A DNA stretch of 64,000 bases from Ophioderma brevispina (GCA_023653785.1 JAMKCH010058030.1:16952-80951); one strand, 5' to 3'; shown: positions 11,581 through 22,066, counted from the first letter of the stretch. A program made the numbers and translations. The notes: generated from the letters alone by a model not told the origin.

Positions 11581-12227
11581 ATATTGCTAATTGTGTATGC
11601 TAAAAGTTACAAAAGTACTTTCAACTACTGTGAGGCATCTCCAGCAAGCTGTATGTACGTACAGTGTGTCTTTATTGAAACACTTGACATAATGCATTAT
11701 TCAGCCTGGTTATAACCGGGTTACAACTATCTTATTCATGGGCAAGTCAAATATCTTTGTGGCAAATAAGTCCCTGCTGTGAAAAAACCTAATTCAACCG
11801 TTGGTCCATGAATATATTATCCCACATTACGTGTCATTTCTTCACTCCCGAAAGTGGCATGATCCTACAAACCGAGAGTCCCTGTGAGTTCACAGAGAAA
11901 GGCATACCTTACACTGGGCAGAGTAATCTTGAAAGCTCTTTAAAAACGTAAAATATTATCATCCAAGAAGTCACAAAGTATAAAGCGCAAATACAGTGAT
12001 TATCATGTAGTTGTAAAATACCAAAACATAAAATTTGATAAATCATAAGAACCTAGTTGTTATCAGTTTTTCTAAACAAACAATTATTCAATGAACTGCT
12101 ACCCTACTGGTAAGTATCAAAGCAAAGAAGTTATTCTTAGCCCATTTAACTTACATGGCGGTGTTTCTCGGTGCAAAACTCTGGGCATCATAAAACTATG
12201 TCTTTATTTACGCTCGACGTCTTTTCC
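11581..12227. other. Non-coding, nothing recognised
   Basis: No repeat or frame that I can support. Confidence 0.5.
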
Positions 12228-12420
12228 TAGACTCGACTTTCTGTAAACTCACCATCTTTTTTGTAAGCTTGCCGCCTTTTTTTGTAAACTCGGCGTCTTT
12301 TTTGTAAACTTGGTGTCTTTTTTGTAAACTTGACATCTTTTTTTGTAAACTTGGCATCTTTTTTGTAAACTTGACGTATTTTTTGTAAACCAACGTCTTT
12401 TTTGTAACTCAACATTTTTT
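12228..12420 (-). repeat. 21-bp minisatellite, about nine units
   Basis: Units of the form TTTTTTGTAAACTTGGCGTC repeat in tandem with point changes and length variation in the T run. Because 21 is a multiple of three, the minus strand stays open in two frames, giving heptapeptide repeats of the FTKKDAK / SLQKKMS type. This is a property of the repeat and I see no start context, neighbour or homologue that would make it a gene. Confidence 0.85.
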
Positions 12421-12575
12421 TATGATTGTGGCGTGCCATAAACTTGGTGTTATTTTGACATCTTTACAAAAATCTTTGTCAACACTTTTTTTGGTATTTA
12501 GACTGTGTCATGTTCTCACTTCCCTATTTAATGCTGTTAGCCACGGGTTACTGGTTATTTACTACATCATTGTTG

Positions 12576-12587
12576 GGGGGGGGGGGT
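12576..12587. repeat. Poly-G run
   Basis: A G homopolymer of about 12 bases in TTGTTGGGGGG context. Confidence 0.7.
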
Positions 12588-12693
12588 TCTGACAACATTT
12601 AGAAGCTGAAAAATTAAACTGGATGAATGTTTTCTCCAGTACTCTTGAATCATTCCATGTAGTGGATTATATTGTTATGATATCTTGTTTGCC

Positions 12694-13536
12694 AATGACT
12701 TTTGAAACACCACAGTGCTATTTTTCATCCTAAGTTTATGACCAAACTAATCATTTTTTTCATTGACTGTCACAAAAATCAGCCTTTTATTTTATATTAT
12801 CTGAATTTTTTGCAGAGAGTTGGAATAAATTGGGAAATAATCAATATAATTTGAAGAAAGTAAAAAAGAACTGAGAAAATATTGGCAAAATGAGATATCT
12901 ATAGCATCCACTCAGCATTTTTTCTTGAGTGTTCGCACTTAACTCCAGTTGTAAATCCAGCCCTAATGTCGACATTTCTTTCACTCTGAAGATGATTTTA
13001 TGGCTTTTTTCCTCTAAAAATACATTTCTCGTGAGTGTAAATTAACTACAGAAACTCGTCGGGCCTTGCACATAATGAAAGGTCAATGTACTTCAATGTA
13101 TGTTGATGACTTTTGAAACACTCACAGTGACTATTTTTTTCATTCATCCCTAGTTTTATATTAAACTAACCTAATCATTTTTTTTCCATTGCCTGTCCAA
13201 AATTCACGCTTTTTAATTATCTCTCGTGGAATTTTTTTGCATAGTTGTAATACAGGGGAAATAATTAATTTCACAAGCAAGCAAAAAAGAACTGAGAAAT
13301 CTTCTTATATTTGCAAATGATATATCTAATAGCCTCCACGTATTACATTTGGGTTTCTTTGAGTGTTCGCACCTCATCTCCAGTTGTAGATCCGGCCCTA
13401 ATGTCAACATTTCTCTCATTCTAATGATTCTAATTTAGATATGGCTTTTTTCCTCTAAAATGCATTTCTTGTGAGTGTAAATTAACTACAAACTTTGGCC
13501 TTGAACATAATGAAAGGTCAATGTACTTCAATGTAT
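12694..13536 (+). repeat. Direct tandem duplication, two units of about 410-430 bp
   Basis: Unit 1 (about 12694-13100) and unit 2 (about 13106-13536) both begin ATGACTTTTGAAACAC and end CATAATGAAAGGTCAATGTA. Between these they share CTAATCATTTTTTTC, AAAAAAGAACTGAGAAA, GAGTGTTCGCAC, TCCAGTTGTA and GCTTTTTTCCTCTAAAA in the same order. They have diverged by many substitutions and small indels, so the duplication is not recent. Non-coding. Confidence 0.85.
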
Positions 13537-14311
13537 TTGATTTATTTAGTGAGTTCCGATTGATTAGTAATATTGATGGTTAATTACAAAATGGTCATTA
13601 AGATCAGGTGCCATGTAGTTGGGTTATCCTAGGTCAGAGCCAGCTAGTCTAGTCTTTCAACCAAATTGTTTCAAGAAAAGTAATAAAAATATTATATATT
13701 TTATGGGCAGACTGCCTTAATTGCCGTTGTTTGTCGGTACCAGGAAGAACTTAAGAGGAAAAGAGTCGACTTCTTGAGTGATTTAGAAATCAAATTAAGT
13801 GAAATGAGTCTAGCATTTTTGTTTTAGACATTTGAGAATACGGGCAGATTACTTAGCTTTTTGGAAGGCTTTTATTCAAATTGATAATAATGGCTGCGTG
13901 CCAGGCTGTAATTACTCATTTTTACCCAAAATGAAATGAACGCATTTGTTTTGTTTCCTTCATATTACTAGCAGAAGACCGCCGAGGAATGGACATTTTT
14001 TCAGACAAGATAATCTTTTGAATTGATTCGGGCATGTTATATGAAACTATTGTGCTGGAACTAACTTTACACAACTAAATCATTATTAAAAAAGAATATC
14101 AGTTGTGTTTGGAGTGATATTTTGGCATTTTTCCATTATACCCTTCAAGCTACATTTGTAACAGCACCCAACATTGTCCATCTCACTGCTTTCTGCATTA
14201 GAGTCTTTCACAAATCGTATGTAGTGCCTCCTTATTTTTGCAGTCACACTTCTTTCATAGTAGTGCACACGACGCAAACATATACGTGGGTCCTGTTTGA
14301 AGTAGTTGGTG
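13537..14311. other. Non-coding, nothing recognised
   Basis: No repeat or coding signal that I can support. Confidence 0.5.
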
Positions 14312-14315
14312 TTAA

Positions 14316-14861
14316 AGCCACAATGAGCGATTTCTTCAAAATATAAACAAATCATGTCCCCTATTTTTCATCAAAGTCCATTTTTTGGCACTGTTGTATT
14401 GGAAATTCGTGTAGTACAGACCCCTGCAAGTGGCTGCGTTTAACATGCCATATTTGTGAAGAAATCACAATTTTTATGCATTTTTACTAAGAAGTTGGGA
14501 TCCTGACTTTCATTAGTAAACAAAACAGTCATAAATGGCATCTTCAAGACCGCTTTAAAATGTGTTAGTGTCTGTTTTTCACAAGGTATTGATATGACCT
14601 AACACTAGCACAGGGGTTCTCAATAGGTGGCCCGCGGGCCAAATCCGGCCCGCCAACCATTAATTATTGGCCCCCGACTTGCTCTAAATATAAAGAGAAA
14701 CAAGAATTTCAGGTTTATTTGGCCCTCAAGTAGGGAACTTTCAAACGTGTTTGGCATTCTCTGGCCCTTCAGCTAAAATAATTGAGAACCCCTGCACTAG
14801 CAATTTAGAGACAACATACCGGTAGGCATTTTGAATTTGGAAAAAATTACTGATTGTGGCT
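14316..14861 (+). mobile_element. TTAA-flanked MITE (AAGCCACTATCAGT family) with hAT insertion
   Basis: The left end TTAAAGCCACAATGAGCGAT and the right end, whose reverse complement reads AAAGCCACAATCAGTAAT, are inverted. The left TTAA is at 14312-14315; the right one has decayed to TTAG. The interior phrases CCCTATTTTTCATCAAAGT, CACTGTTGTATTGGAAAT and ATTAGTAAACAAAACAGT recur in the copies at 32137-32502 and 59101-59448. It is interrupted by 14611-14794. Confidence 0.88.
14611..14794 (+). mobile_element. hAT-type MITE with exact 8-bp target duplication
   Basis: The termini are CAGGGGTTCTCAA and TTGAGAACCCCTG, a perfect 13-bp inverted repeat beginning CAGGG. CACTAGCA flanks both sides exactly (14603-14610 and 14795-14802). 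An 8-bp duplication and CAGRG ends are diagnostic of hAT transposons. The interior has GGCCCGCGGGCC and GGCCCGCC near the left end. There is no transposase, so it is non-autonomous. Confidence 0.95.
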
Positions 14862-14865
14862 TTAG

Positions 14866-15317
14866 AGGAGATTTATGCCTAAGTATATGGTGGAGCTATA
14901 TATGCCTTACTGTAACAATTGGGTAGAATTTTCAAAATGGTTAAGACAGGGGAAATGTTGTTGTTTCTTTTACTGTATTTGTGTTTTTTTCATTTGTTCA
15001 TGCAATTCCATTTTTTTGTCCTAACATTTCATATTTATTCTTTTGGGGCTAGTAACTAGTGTTTAGCAATTAAAAACTAATGTTTAGCAATTTGACATGC
15101 ATGTTTAGCTTTTAAACATGTTTTCAAAGTAAAGGCAAGAAAAGTGTTCAATTGCTAAACACCCTTTTTAGAGTGTAATTAAGGCACAGGCCAGTTCACA
15201 TATGCAAAGCCACAGCTGAACCCAGTTCAAAATGACTCAACAGTACATGCTCTTACCAATATATACTGTACACTTAACCTAATAACCAATTTATCATAAC
15301 AATAAGATATTCTCAAC
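14866..15317. other. Non-coding interval with a TGTTTAGCAATT patch
   Basis: GTGTTTAGCAATT or close variants occur at about 15059-15120, and the inverted form AATTGCTAAACAC occurs at 15160-15172. It could be a small decayed inverted repeat. No gene. Confidence 0.4.
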
Positions 15318-15426
15318 ATTATTTATAATAATTACTTCTGACTTATTACCAATGAGTGCATAGGCTTCAAAATCTCTGGTCCCATCTATATCCTGCCTAA
15401 ATTTTGAACTGGGTCCTTTACCTTAA

Positions 15427-15701
15427 TGCCCATGATATACTAAACAATCGCAAGGAGCATATCATTTTTTTATGACATCACTTCCATCGCTGATTGGGAA
15501 AGCGACTGCCGATATCCAATTGATAACTCTCCAGCATGCCCAAGCGACTTGATACAAGCCAGTTGACTTCAATTCAACTCAATCGCTCCGATGCTTCTAG
15601 CAATATTGACGCTGGAAGCGAAGCGATTGATAAAACGTTGTGAGCGTTTTATCACCAGCGATTTTACAGTTGCACACTGCAACGGCTAGTATATCATGGG
15701 C
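15427..15701 (+). mobile_element. TTAA/TTA-flanked MITE, copy 1
   Basis: Inverted ends GCCCATGATATACTA are perfect over 15 bases. TTAA lies at 15423-15426 and 15702-15705. An inner hairpin GATAAAACG...CGTTTTATC sits at about 15630-15653, and ATCGCT/AGCGAT words are frequent. The duplication may be read as TTAA (piggyBac/Kolobok) or as TTA (PIF/Harbinger); the AGCCC-like start also resembles the element at 62296. Confidence 0.88.
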
Positions 15702-16196
15702 TTAATACTGAATTTAAGAGCTTGTTCCCCCTACATTTCGCACCTTCCATTACCACCACCACTGAATTAGTATTTGACCACTGTAAATAAAATTATATAA
15801 TCCGAAACCATGTGTCCAACACAAAGAAATTTTACAAACCCGGCCGGAGACACAAATACTATCATCTCATACTCGGTAGCAAACTTGTATTATAGTTGGC
15901 GGTATCTTTTGATGTTTTGACTCAAAGCACTCAAAAGGTGAAATAAAACTTAATGAGGAGTTTTACATATGCAGATGTATAGACGCTATAGACACGCAAG
16001 GTTTTAAGACCCATACGTCCCTTCATTAGTTCATTCACAGAAACTATTCATGAAAATGTGGAGGCTGTTTTTTTTTTTTTTTTTTTTTCATTATTTATAA
16101 TAATTAATTGACTTATTACCAACGAGTGCATAGGCTTCAAAATCTCTGGTCCCATCTATATCCTGCCTAAATTTTGAACTGGGTCCTTTACCTTAA

Positions 16197-16466
16197 TGCC
16201 CATGATATACTAAACAATCGCAAGGAGCATAGCGTTTTTTTATGACATCACTTCCATCGCTGATTGGGAAAACGACTGCCGATATCTAATCGATAACTCT
16301 CCAGCATGCCCAAGCGACTTGATGCAAGCCAGTTGACTCCAATTCAACTCAATCGCTCCGATGCTTCTAGCAATATTAACGCTGGAAGCGATTGATAAAA
16401 CGTTGTGAGCGTTTTATCACCAGCGATTTTACAGTTGCACACTGCAACGGCTAGTATATCATGGGC
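16197..16466 (+). mobile_element. TTAA/TTA-flanked MITE, copy 2
   Basis: Same element as the one at 15427-15701, carried along by the local duplication (flanks also match). TTAA at 16193-16196 and 16467-16470. Confidence 0.88.
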
Positions 16467-16956
16467 TTAATACTGAATTTAACACTTACTGTGCTCAAGT
16501 GATCGAGATCTCGATCAATACATGTGGCAGGTATTATAAAATGCTGCCTTTGTGTGCATTAGAGGTGTTAAGAGCTTGTTCCCTTACATTTCGCACCTTC
16601 CATTACCACCACCACTGAATTAGTATTTGACCACTGTAAATAAAATTATATAATCCGAAACCACATGTCCAACACAAAAAAATTTTACAAACCCGGCAGG
16701 AGACACAAATACTATCATGTCATACTCGGTAGCAAACTTGTATTATATGCTTTTACTGCCTATAGTAAAGGGATTTTCAAGGTTGGCGGTATCTTTTGAT
16801 GTTTTGACTCAAAGCACTCAAAAGGTGAAATAAAACTTAATGAGGAGTTTTACATATGCAGATGTATAGATGCTATAGACACGCGAGGTTTTAAGACCCA
16901 TACGTCCCTTCATTAGTTCATTCACAGAAACTATTCATGAAAATGTGGAGGCTGTG

Positions 16957-17917
16957 CATACATCTCATCTCCCCTGTATGCAATATGTCCATTAGCCCAA
17001 GTCACATTGCAGAGTACAAGGTATCATGACCATGCAACCATTCACTGTGATTTGAATTTGATTTGACCTTGGATGAGTTGAGCACAGATGACCTTGAAAT
17101 GATTAAAAAATTTTTGTACCCAAAAGGTGACTACACCACCAGGTTTCATGACCATACAACCATTTGTGATTTAGTGATTTTACATTGGATGACCCACATG
17201 ACCTTGAAATGACCTTCAAAATTTTTGGAACTGAATGTTGACCACTCCCACAAAGTTTCATCATCCTACCACAATTGACAAGGGTTATTAGCAGTTTAAT
17301 CTCATTTGACCTTGAATGACCTGCATGACCTTGAAATGACCTTCAATTTTTTTGGCACTGACTGTTGACCTCACCCACAAACTTTCATCATCCTACCACA
17401 ATTGACAAGGGTTAAGCAATTAAATCCTATTTGACCTTGAATTACCCACATGACCTTGAAATGACCTTAAATTTTTGGTACTGAATGTTGACCACGCCCA
17501 CAAACTTTCATCATCCTACCACAATTGACAAGGGTTATAGCAATTTAATCCAATTTTTTACCACTTTTGACCTTTGACCCATGCCACATTACCCACCTCC
17601 AAACTCATCCACTGCCTACTTGGGTGACATCTATGGTGCAAAGATAGACACCCATACATGCTTAGATCAAAAGATATCTTGTTTACAAGGTTTAAATTGA
17701 CCAAATTGGACCCTATTTTTGATCATATTTGACCTTTGACCCACGACACATGACCCCCTTCAGATCCCAGCCACCGCCTACTTGAGATACATCTATGTTG
17801 CGAAGATGGACATCCACACTTTCTTAGATCCAAAGATATTGCGTGGGATGCACACACGCGCGGACGCAGGGCATTTCTATAGTCCCCCTTTGCCAACTAA
17901 AGTTGGCGGGGGACAAA
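16957..17917 (+). repeat. TGACCTTGAAATGACC repeat with a terminal hairpin
   Basis: Four tandem units of roughly 120 bp begin near 17090, 17207, 17328 and 17450 with TGACCTTGAAATGACCTT, followed by TGTTGACC...CCCACAAA and CATCATCCTACCACAATTG. Two TGACCTTTGACCC sites (17568-17580, 17730-17742) follow. The right end is the hairpin GTCCCCCTTTGCCAAC-TAAA-GTTGGCGGGGGAC (17882-17915). A decayed copy lies at 57835-58610. The left end is not defined, and there is no coding sequence. Confidence 0.75.
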
Positions 17918-18400
17918 CAATCAACCACTCATCCTATTTTTCTGAGTTTTGATAAATAAAACACACAAAGAGAAAAAAAATGCCCATACTTTTTTTTAGA
18001 TTAATTTATTGCTGATTAGGGTTGACTTATACCAGGGAGGAGAATATCAGCATTATTTTTTTAAAAGAAATTTGCAGACAATAATGCAAATTGAGTAAAA
18101 TTCTGGTGAACTGGCTTCAACATGATTCAACACCTTGTTTTTTATTAACAATTCACTTTTATTAAACAAATGGAGAAAAAGGCATACTGAAAATACCTAC
18201 AGATTGTATAAAACTGAAATTTGCTTGAAAATAAAGTTCCTAATGATGCTCAGTTATACATGCAAATTATGTGGGGTTCAGATGGGAACTTCAGGACATG
18301 CTTTGGTGAAATCCATCATAAAGCTTACACAATTGACCTTTGTGTTTAAAATTTACTCACAATTTGAATTAAAAAGTCACAAAATACATTTATACATTTC
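17918..18400. other. Non-coding, nothing recognised
   Basis: A 124-codon plus-strand open frame (18135-18509) runs into the TIR of the next element and has no motif. I do not treat it as a gene. Confidence 0.45.
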
Positions 18401-19053
18401 GTCGCCCACATCACATACTGTCTTATCTGACATTTTTTACTTTTCTGAGATATTTTGCATATGTACTTATAATGTTATGGTCTATACATGCACAAAGTTA
18501 CGATCTTAAAAGTGACCTAATTAGTGAGATATTAATTAAGAATTTTGATCAATAAGCTCAAACTGCATATCGCGATTTCACATACTGTCGTATGTTTCAT
18601 TTACACGTAATTTCAATAGGTGTATAATTAATGCTGTTCGCAAAACTATGAAAACAAGCTGTTTACGCTTTTCACATACAGATCTATGTGCGTCGTATCT
18701 GCCTCGTGCGTGAACATTACGTGTTTCACATACAGATCTATCTGAACGCATTGAAATATAACGGTGAAATTAGCGTCGTATGTGCAAAATACTACTTTTT
18801 TGTTTTTTTTTTTTTTTTTGCGTTTACATAAGACTTCTGAATTTGTAGCTTATATCAGGAATACATTTGCACTTTAAAACTCAGCAAGGTTAAAACTTAA
18901 ATATCAGAATGTTTTCTTCATAAAGCAAAATTAAAAAGTAAATTGTAATGTTTAATTCCATAGTACAAACATGAAATCTCCCGGTAGAATTTCAAGGGCG
19001 ATTTTCTCAAAAACGGCATTTCGTCAGATAAGACCGTATGTGATGTGGGCGAC
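18401..19053. mobile_element. TIR element, about 650 bp, GTCGCCCACATCACATAC ends
   Basis: The left end GTCGCCCACATCACATACTG, continuing TCTTATCTGAC, is inverted at the right end with one mismatch in about 31 bases. Sub-terminal words CACATACTGTCGTATG (near 18580), CACATACAGATCTATGTG (near 18678) and CACATACAGATCTATCTG (near 18731) echo the TIR and may be transposase-binding sites (inference). A long T run lies at about 18808-18820. The target duplication is unclear. There is no transposase. Confidence 0.88.
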
Positions 19054-19827
19054 AATTTGCCAGCTTTGTGGATATTGCATTTTGATCCAAAATAGCATTA
19101 TTTTGCAATTAACTCAAAATTAAGATCACTGCCAAAAATAGAAATGCCATGTTTGCCAAAATAGAAATACAAATGTTTGTCTTCCAACAGCCATTTCACT
19201 TGAGATAGACAACATCCATAGTGAAGTTTTAGTGTGTTAACTTTTAATGTATTTAAATATAAAGATTTTCAGCCAAAAAGAAAGAAATCTAAAGTTTTCC
19301 ATGAATTGGGTTTGATGTCTTATCAATGAGCATTTTTATGCTCAAAGTTTGCATTGGCTATTATTTTAAAGGAAAGGTACTTAAAGGCCTTGTGAACAAA
19401 AAAGAAATTGTATTTACTTACAGATTTCATTCAAAGGATTCATCCAAAACAAACAGTTATAAGTTACATTAGGAAATGATGCATGATTTAAAAAACACTC
19501 TCCTGTAATGGATTGAGCACTTTTAATTTCAAAGATAATATCCTGAAAATACACTGTTATTTATTAGACCCCCACTACTCAAATTGTTTTCAAATTTGTG
19601 GAAGGGATTTCATTCAGTAAGGGTCCATTCCATTGTGTCCTTCTAATGGGAAAGGAATCTCTGTTTTAAAATGTCTGCGTCCATGGGACCACATTTCGAC
19701 AAATCACTGAGCCTTCCTTTATTACTTATTCCCTGATACTGTCAATTCTTGGGTCCTGGAGGCAACTGCAGTCACTCAGTGATAAAAGGTGTTAATTTTT
19801 TTCTCCCAATAATTCAAACTTATGTAT
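19054..19827. other. Non-coding, nothing recognised
   Basis: A TTAAAGGCC phrase occurs at 19379, but no matching inverted end is evident. Confidence 0.45.
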
Positions 19828-19925
19828 CATCATTACCATATTTGGAACCAGCATGAAGTTCAAACAAGCCTAGTCTTAGGTCAGTGATTATTGAGATGGC
19901 TTCCCAAGTCCCAATATTTGCAGTT
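19828..19925 (+). mobile_element. Fragment of the 61.3-kb piggyBac-like MITE
   Basis: CAGCATGAA...CAAACAAGCCTAGTCTTAGG...CAGTG..TT...ATGGCTTCCCAA matches 61433-61508 in order. Ends absent. Confidence 0.6.
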
Positions 19926-19927
19926 AG

Positions 19928-20281
19928 AGGCTGACTCAGAGATTTCCTGATGAGGGAGCACTCAATTTCCAAACGAATCATGTTTCTTGCATATACATGA
20001 TGCTTGTCCAGGCTAAAAACTGTGTGAGATAACTAAGCTCAAATCAAAGTCCTTCATATAGAAAATCACAACTTTGTTATAAAATTCTGGATCTGGAATT
20101 TTTGTTATACACAGTATCCTATGGCACTGTTATATAGTGCAAAAATGTTTACTGCATGAAAACAAAAAAGCCAAATCATCTCTAATTTGGGAATTAAGCA
20201 TTTCAGGTAGCTAACTTTAGTTATAGATGACTATTTTTAATTACTACACAAAAAATAGATTCAAGATCTCTGAGTCAGCCT
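19928..20281 (+). mobile_element. TTAA-flanked MITE (AGGCTGACTCAGAGAT family), 354 bp
   Basis: Ends AGGCTGACTCAGAGAT and ATCTCTGAGTCAGCCT are inverted. The right TTAA is at 20282-20285; the left site is TTAG. Interior markers are CCTTCATATAGAAAATCACA, ACAGTATCCTATGGCA and AATTAAGCATTT. Other copies are at 24697-25176 (partial), 36963-38054 (reverse, interrupted) and 58802-59100 (left part). Confidence 0.9.
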
Positions 20282-20290
20282 TTAAGTGAG

Positions 20291-20590
20291 AAGACCCGGG
20301 CCGGGAGGCACTCAACTTTGGTTTGGGTGGGGTGGAAAGCGTAAAGCGCGAACTTGGAGGCTGTGGAGAACCAATGTTGTGGTAAAAACAAGGTCTTCAG
20401 AACTGATTTTTTACCAATTTTATGGACTTGGAAATTTAAATTTAGGCCAAAATAGAGGTTTGGAGTTAAAGATCTAGCAAAATTTCTCAAAATTTTAGCC
20501 ATGGGGAGTCTACTGCAGAAGAGGCACGAACTGGGATCTTGACCACTATACATACCCGTACCACCAATTTAGGTCAGTGCCTCCGGGGAA
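20291..20590. mobile_element. Inverted-repeat element with CCCGG.GAGGCACT ends
   Basis: The left GGCCGGGAGGCACT and the right AGTGCCTCCGGGG are inverted. The sub-terminal right part CATACCCGTACCACC...AGGTCAGTGCC matches the partial copy at 8497-8640. No coding capacity. Confidence 0.65.
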
Positions 20591-21470
20591 GTTGTCTCAA
20601 AAAACCATCTTAGATATACGTTGTCTTGTCTGAAGTATAAAGTGACTATGCGCTCGTATACCCAGTGCCGCCTTTCAGTTACAGTGCACTTGTGCCCTGC
20701 CTACGTGCGCTAAAAGTCGGTACAATGTATACGCCCGTGTCACTACTTTGTACTTTGAGCTGGACAGAGTATATGGACTATATACTACCTGAGATGAAAG
20801 AGTAAGCACCCCCTGAAAATAGTGCACAACCAATGGATAGATGCTCAACATGCTGCAACTATGGTACCAGGAGGATTAAAAACATGCTGTCCCACTTTTA
20901 GTTTTCACCATGAGCTAATAGACTTTCTGATATCACCCACTTATTTTCCTAATAAGCACTCTGAAGTCATTGTAGTCTAATTCATACCACTTCCACGGGT
21001 TATTATTTGACATCAGGGTTATCATATCATCGGCATCGTATGGCGTCAATAACCCACTGCACTGATAATAAAAGTTTCTACCCTTCAGAAATCATCATGC
21101 ATAAAACATGATTTCAAAACAAGACAAAGGGTACTTTAAAAGTACTTAAACCATTAAAAGAGTCTGTGCAAGGTTTCAAACATTGAGCTGTTGCCTTGCT
21201 CAATTTTTTTTTGTTCTCACAAATGACATGAAGCATATAGAATTGCCATCAAATTGTTATTTAGAGTCTGCTGTATATGAAATTGTGGTTCATCACATGA
21301 ATAAATTATAACTCATCATTTGAGTGCAATTAAGTCGTAACTGAAAATTTGGGTAAAATTTAGTTTTTGCTTGATTTTGTACATTAATATTAAAACACAC
21401 AATTCAAGCTATAGCACCAGCCTCAAATCGAAGTAAAACCATTTTTTTCTGAGAGAAAAGACATTAAAAA
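20591..21470. other. Non-coding, nothing recognised
   Basis: No coding signal or repeat ends that I can support. Confidence 0.5.
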
Positions 21471-21474
21471 ATAC

Positions 21475-22066
21475 ATCGGTCCTCGGACCGCTTGTGTCGC
21501 CTACCATCGCGGTTTGTGGATGATAGGCCTAACATGACCTTTGACCTTGATATGTGACCTTTGACCTCATAAACAAATGATGGTTTGCATGTAAACTCCA
21601 TAAACCAAGTTGGGTTCCAATTGAACTTCAACTTTTCAAATGAGGTCAATTTTACATTTTCAGCCTATTTTACAACTTGACCTCACATGACCTTTGACCT
21701 CGGTATGTGACCTTTGACCTCATCAACAAATGAGGGATCACATGTTTCACCTATGACTCAAGTTTGGTTCCAATTGATCTTCAACTTTTCAAATGAGGTC
21801 AATTTTACATTTTCAGCCTATTTTACAACTTGACCTCACATGACCTTTGACCTCGGTATGTGACCTTTGACCTCATCAACAAATGGGGAATGCCATGTTG
21901 CACCTGTGACCCAAGTTTGGTTTAAATCCATCAAAGTATGTGGATATTACAGGCAAATGGTAACCCTTTTTCACAACAGACAACAACAACATTGCAACAG
22001 ACAACAACAACTACAGTGGACAAAGTGATCCCTATGTGTCTTCCTGCCTTAGGGCAGGCGACACAA
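21475..22066 (+). mobile_element. Half-site-rich repeat (TTGTGTCGCCTGCC family), copy A
   Basis: The 5' part has a palindrome CGGTCCTCGGACCG, then TTGTGTCGCCTACC...CGCGGTTTGTG. The 3' end is CTTCCTGCCTTAGGGCAGGC followed by GACACAA, so TTGTGTCGCCTGCC is inverted at the two termini and the 3' end also folds on itself. Internally three diverged units hold TTTGGTTCCAATTGA, CAACTTTTCAAATGAGGTC and TTACATTTTCAGCCTATTTT. The exact 13-mer TGACCTTTGACCT occurs six times (21535, 21555, 21688, 21708, 21841, 21861). A (CAA)n stretch precedes the 3' hairpin. It has no coding capacity; class unknown. Confidence 0.85.
21535..21873 (-). promoter_or_regulatory. Cluster of DR1 nuclear-receptor half-site repeats
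   Basis: The six TGACCTTTGACCT words read on the minus strand as AGGTCA-A-AGGTCA, a perfect DR1 (the arrangement bound by HNF4, RXR and PPAR-type receptors). Two of them (21678-21700 and 21831-21853) are preceded by another TGACCT four bases away, making a DR4 fused to a DR1. The match is seen; binding or function is only a possibility. Confidence 0.6.

Larger units (their letters stand above)
15318..16956 (+). repeat. Direct duplication, units 15318-16070 and 16091-16956
   Basis: Both units start ATTATTTATAATAATTA and run through GAGTGCATAGGCTTCAAAA to GAAAATGTGGAGGCTGT. They are nearly identical except that unit 2 has an extra block of about 85 bp (16485-16567) and one of about 33 bp (near 16748-16781). 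A T run (16071-16088) forms the junction. The high identity suggests a recent duplication or two haplotypes assembled end to end. Confidence 0.93.

Noticed and set aside
12694..13536. CRISPR array or tandem gene pair
   Set aside because: Only two diverged units of about 410-430 bp, no spacers and no coding sequence.
17882..17915. Rho-independent terminator
   Set aside because: The hairpin is the end of a eukaryotic repeat and there is no bacterial gene context.
18135..18509. 124-codon plus-strand open frame
   Set aside because: It crosses the boundary of a TIR element at 18401 and has no motif, so a single gene is unlikely.
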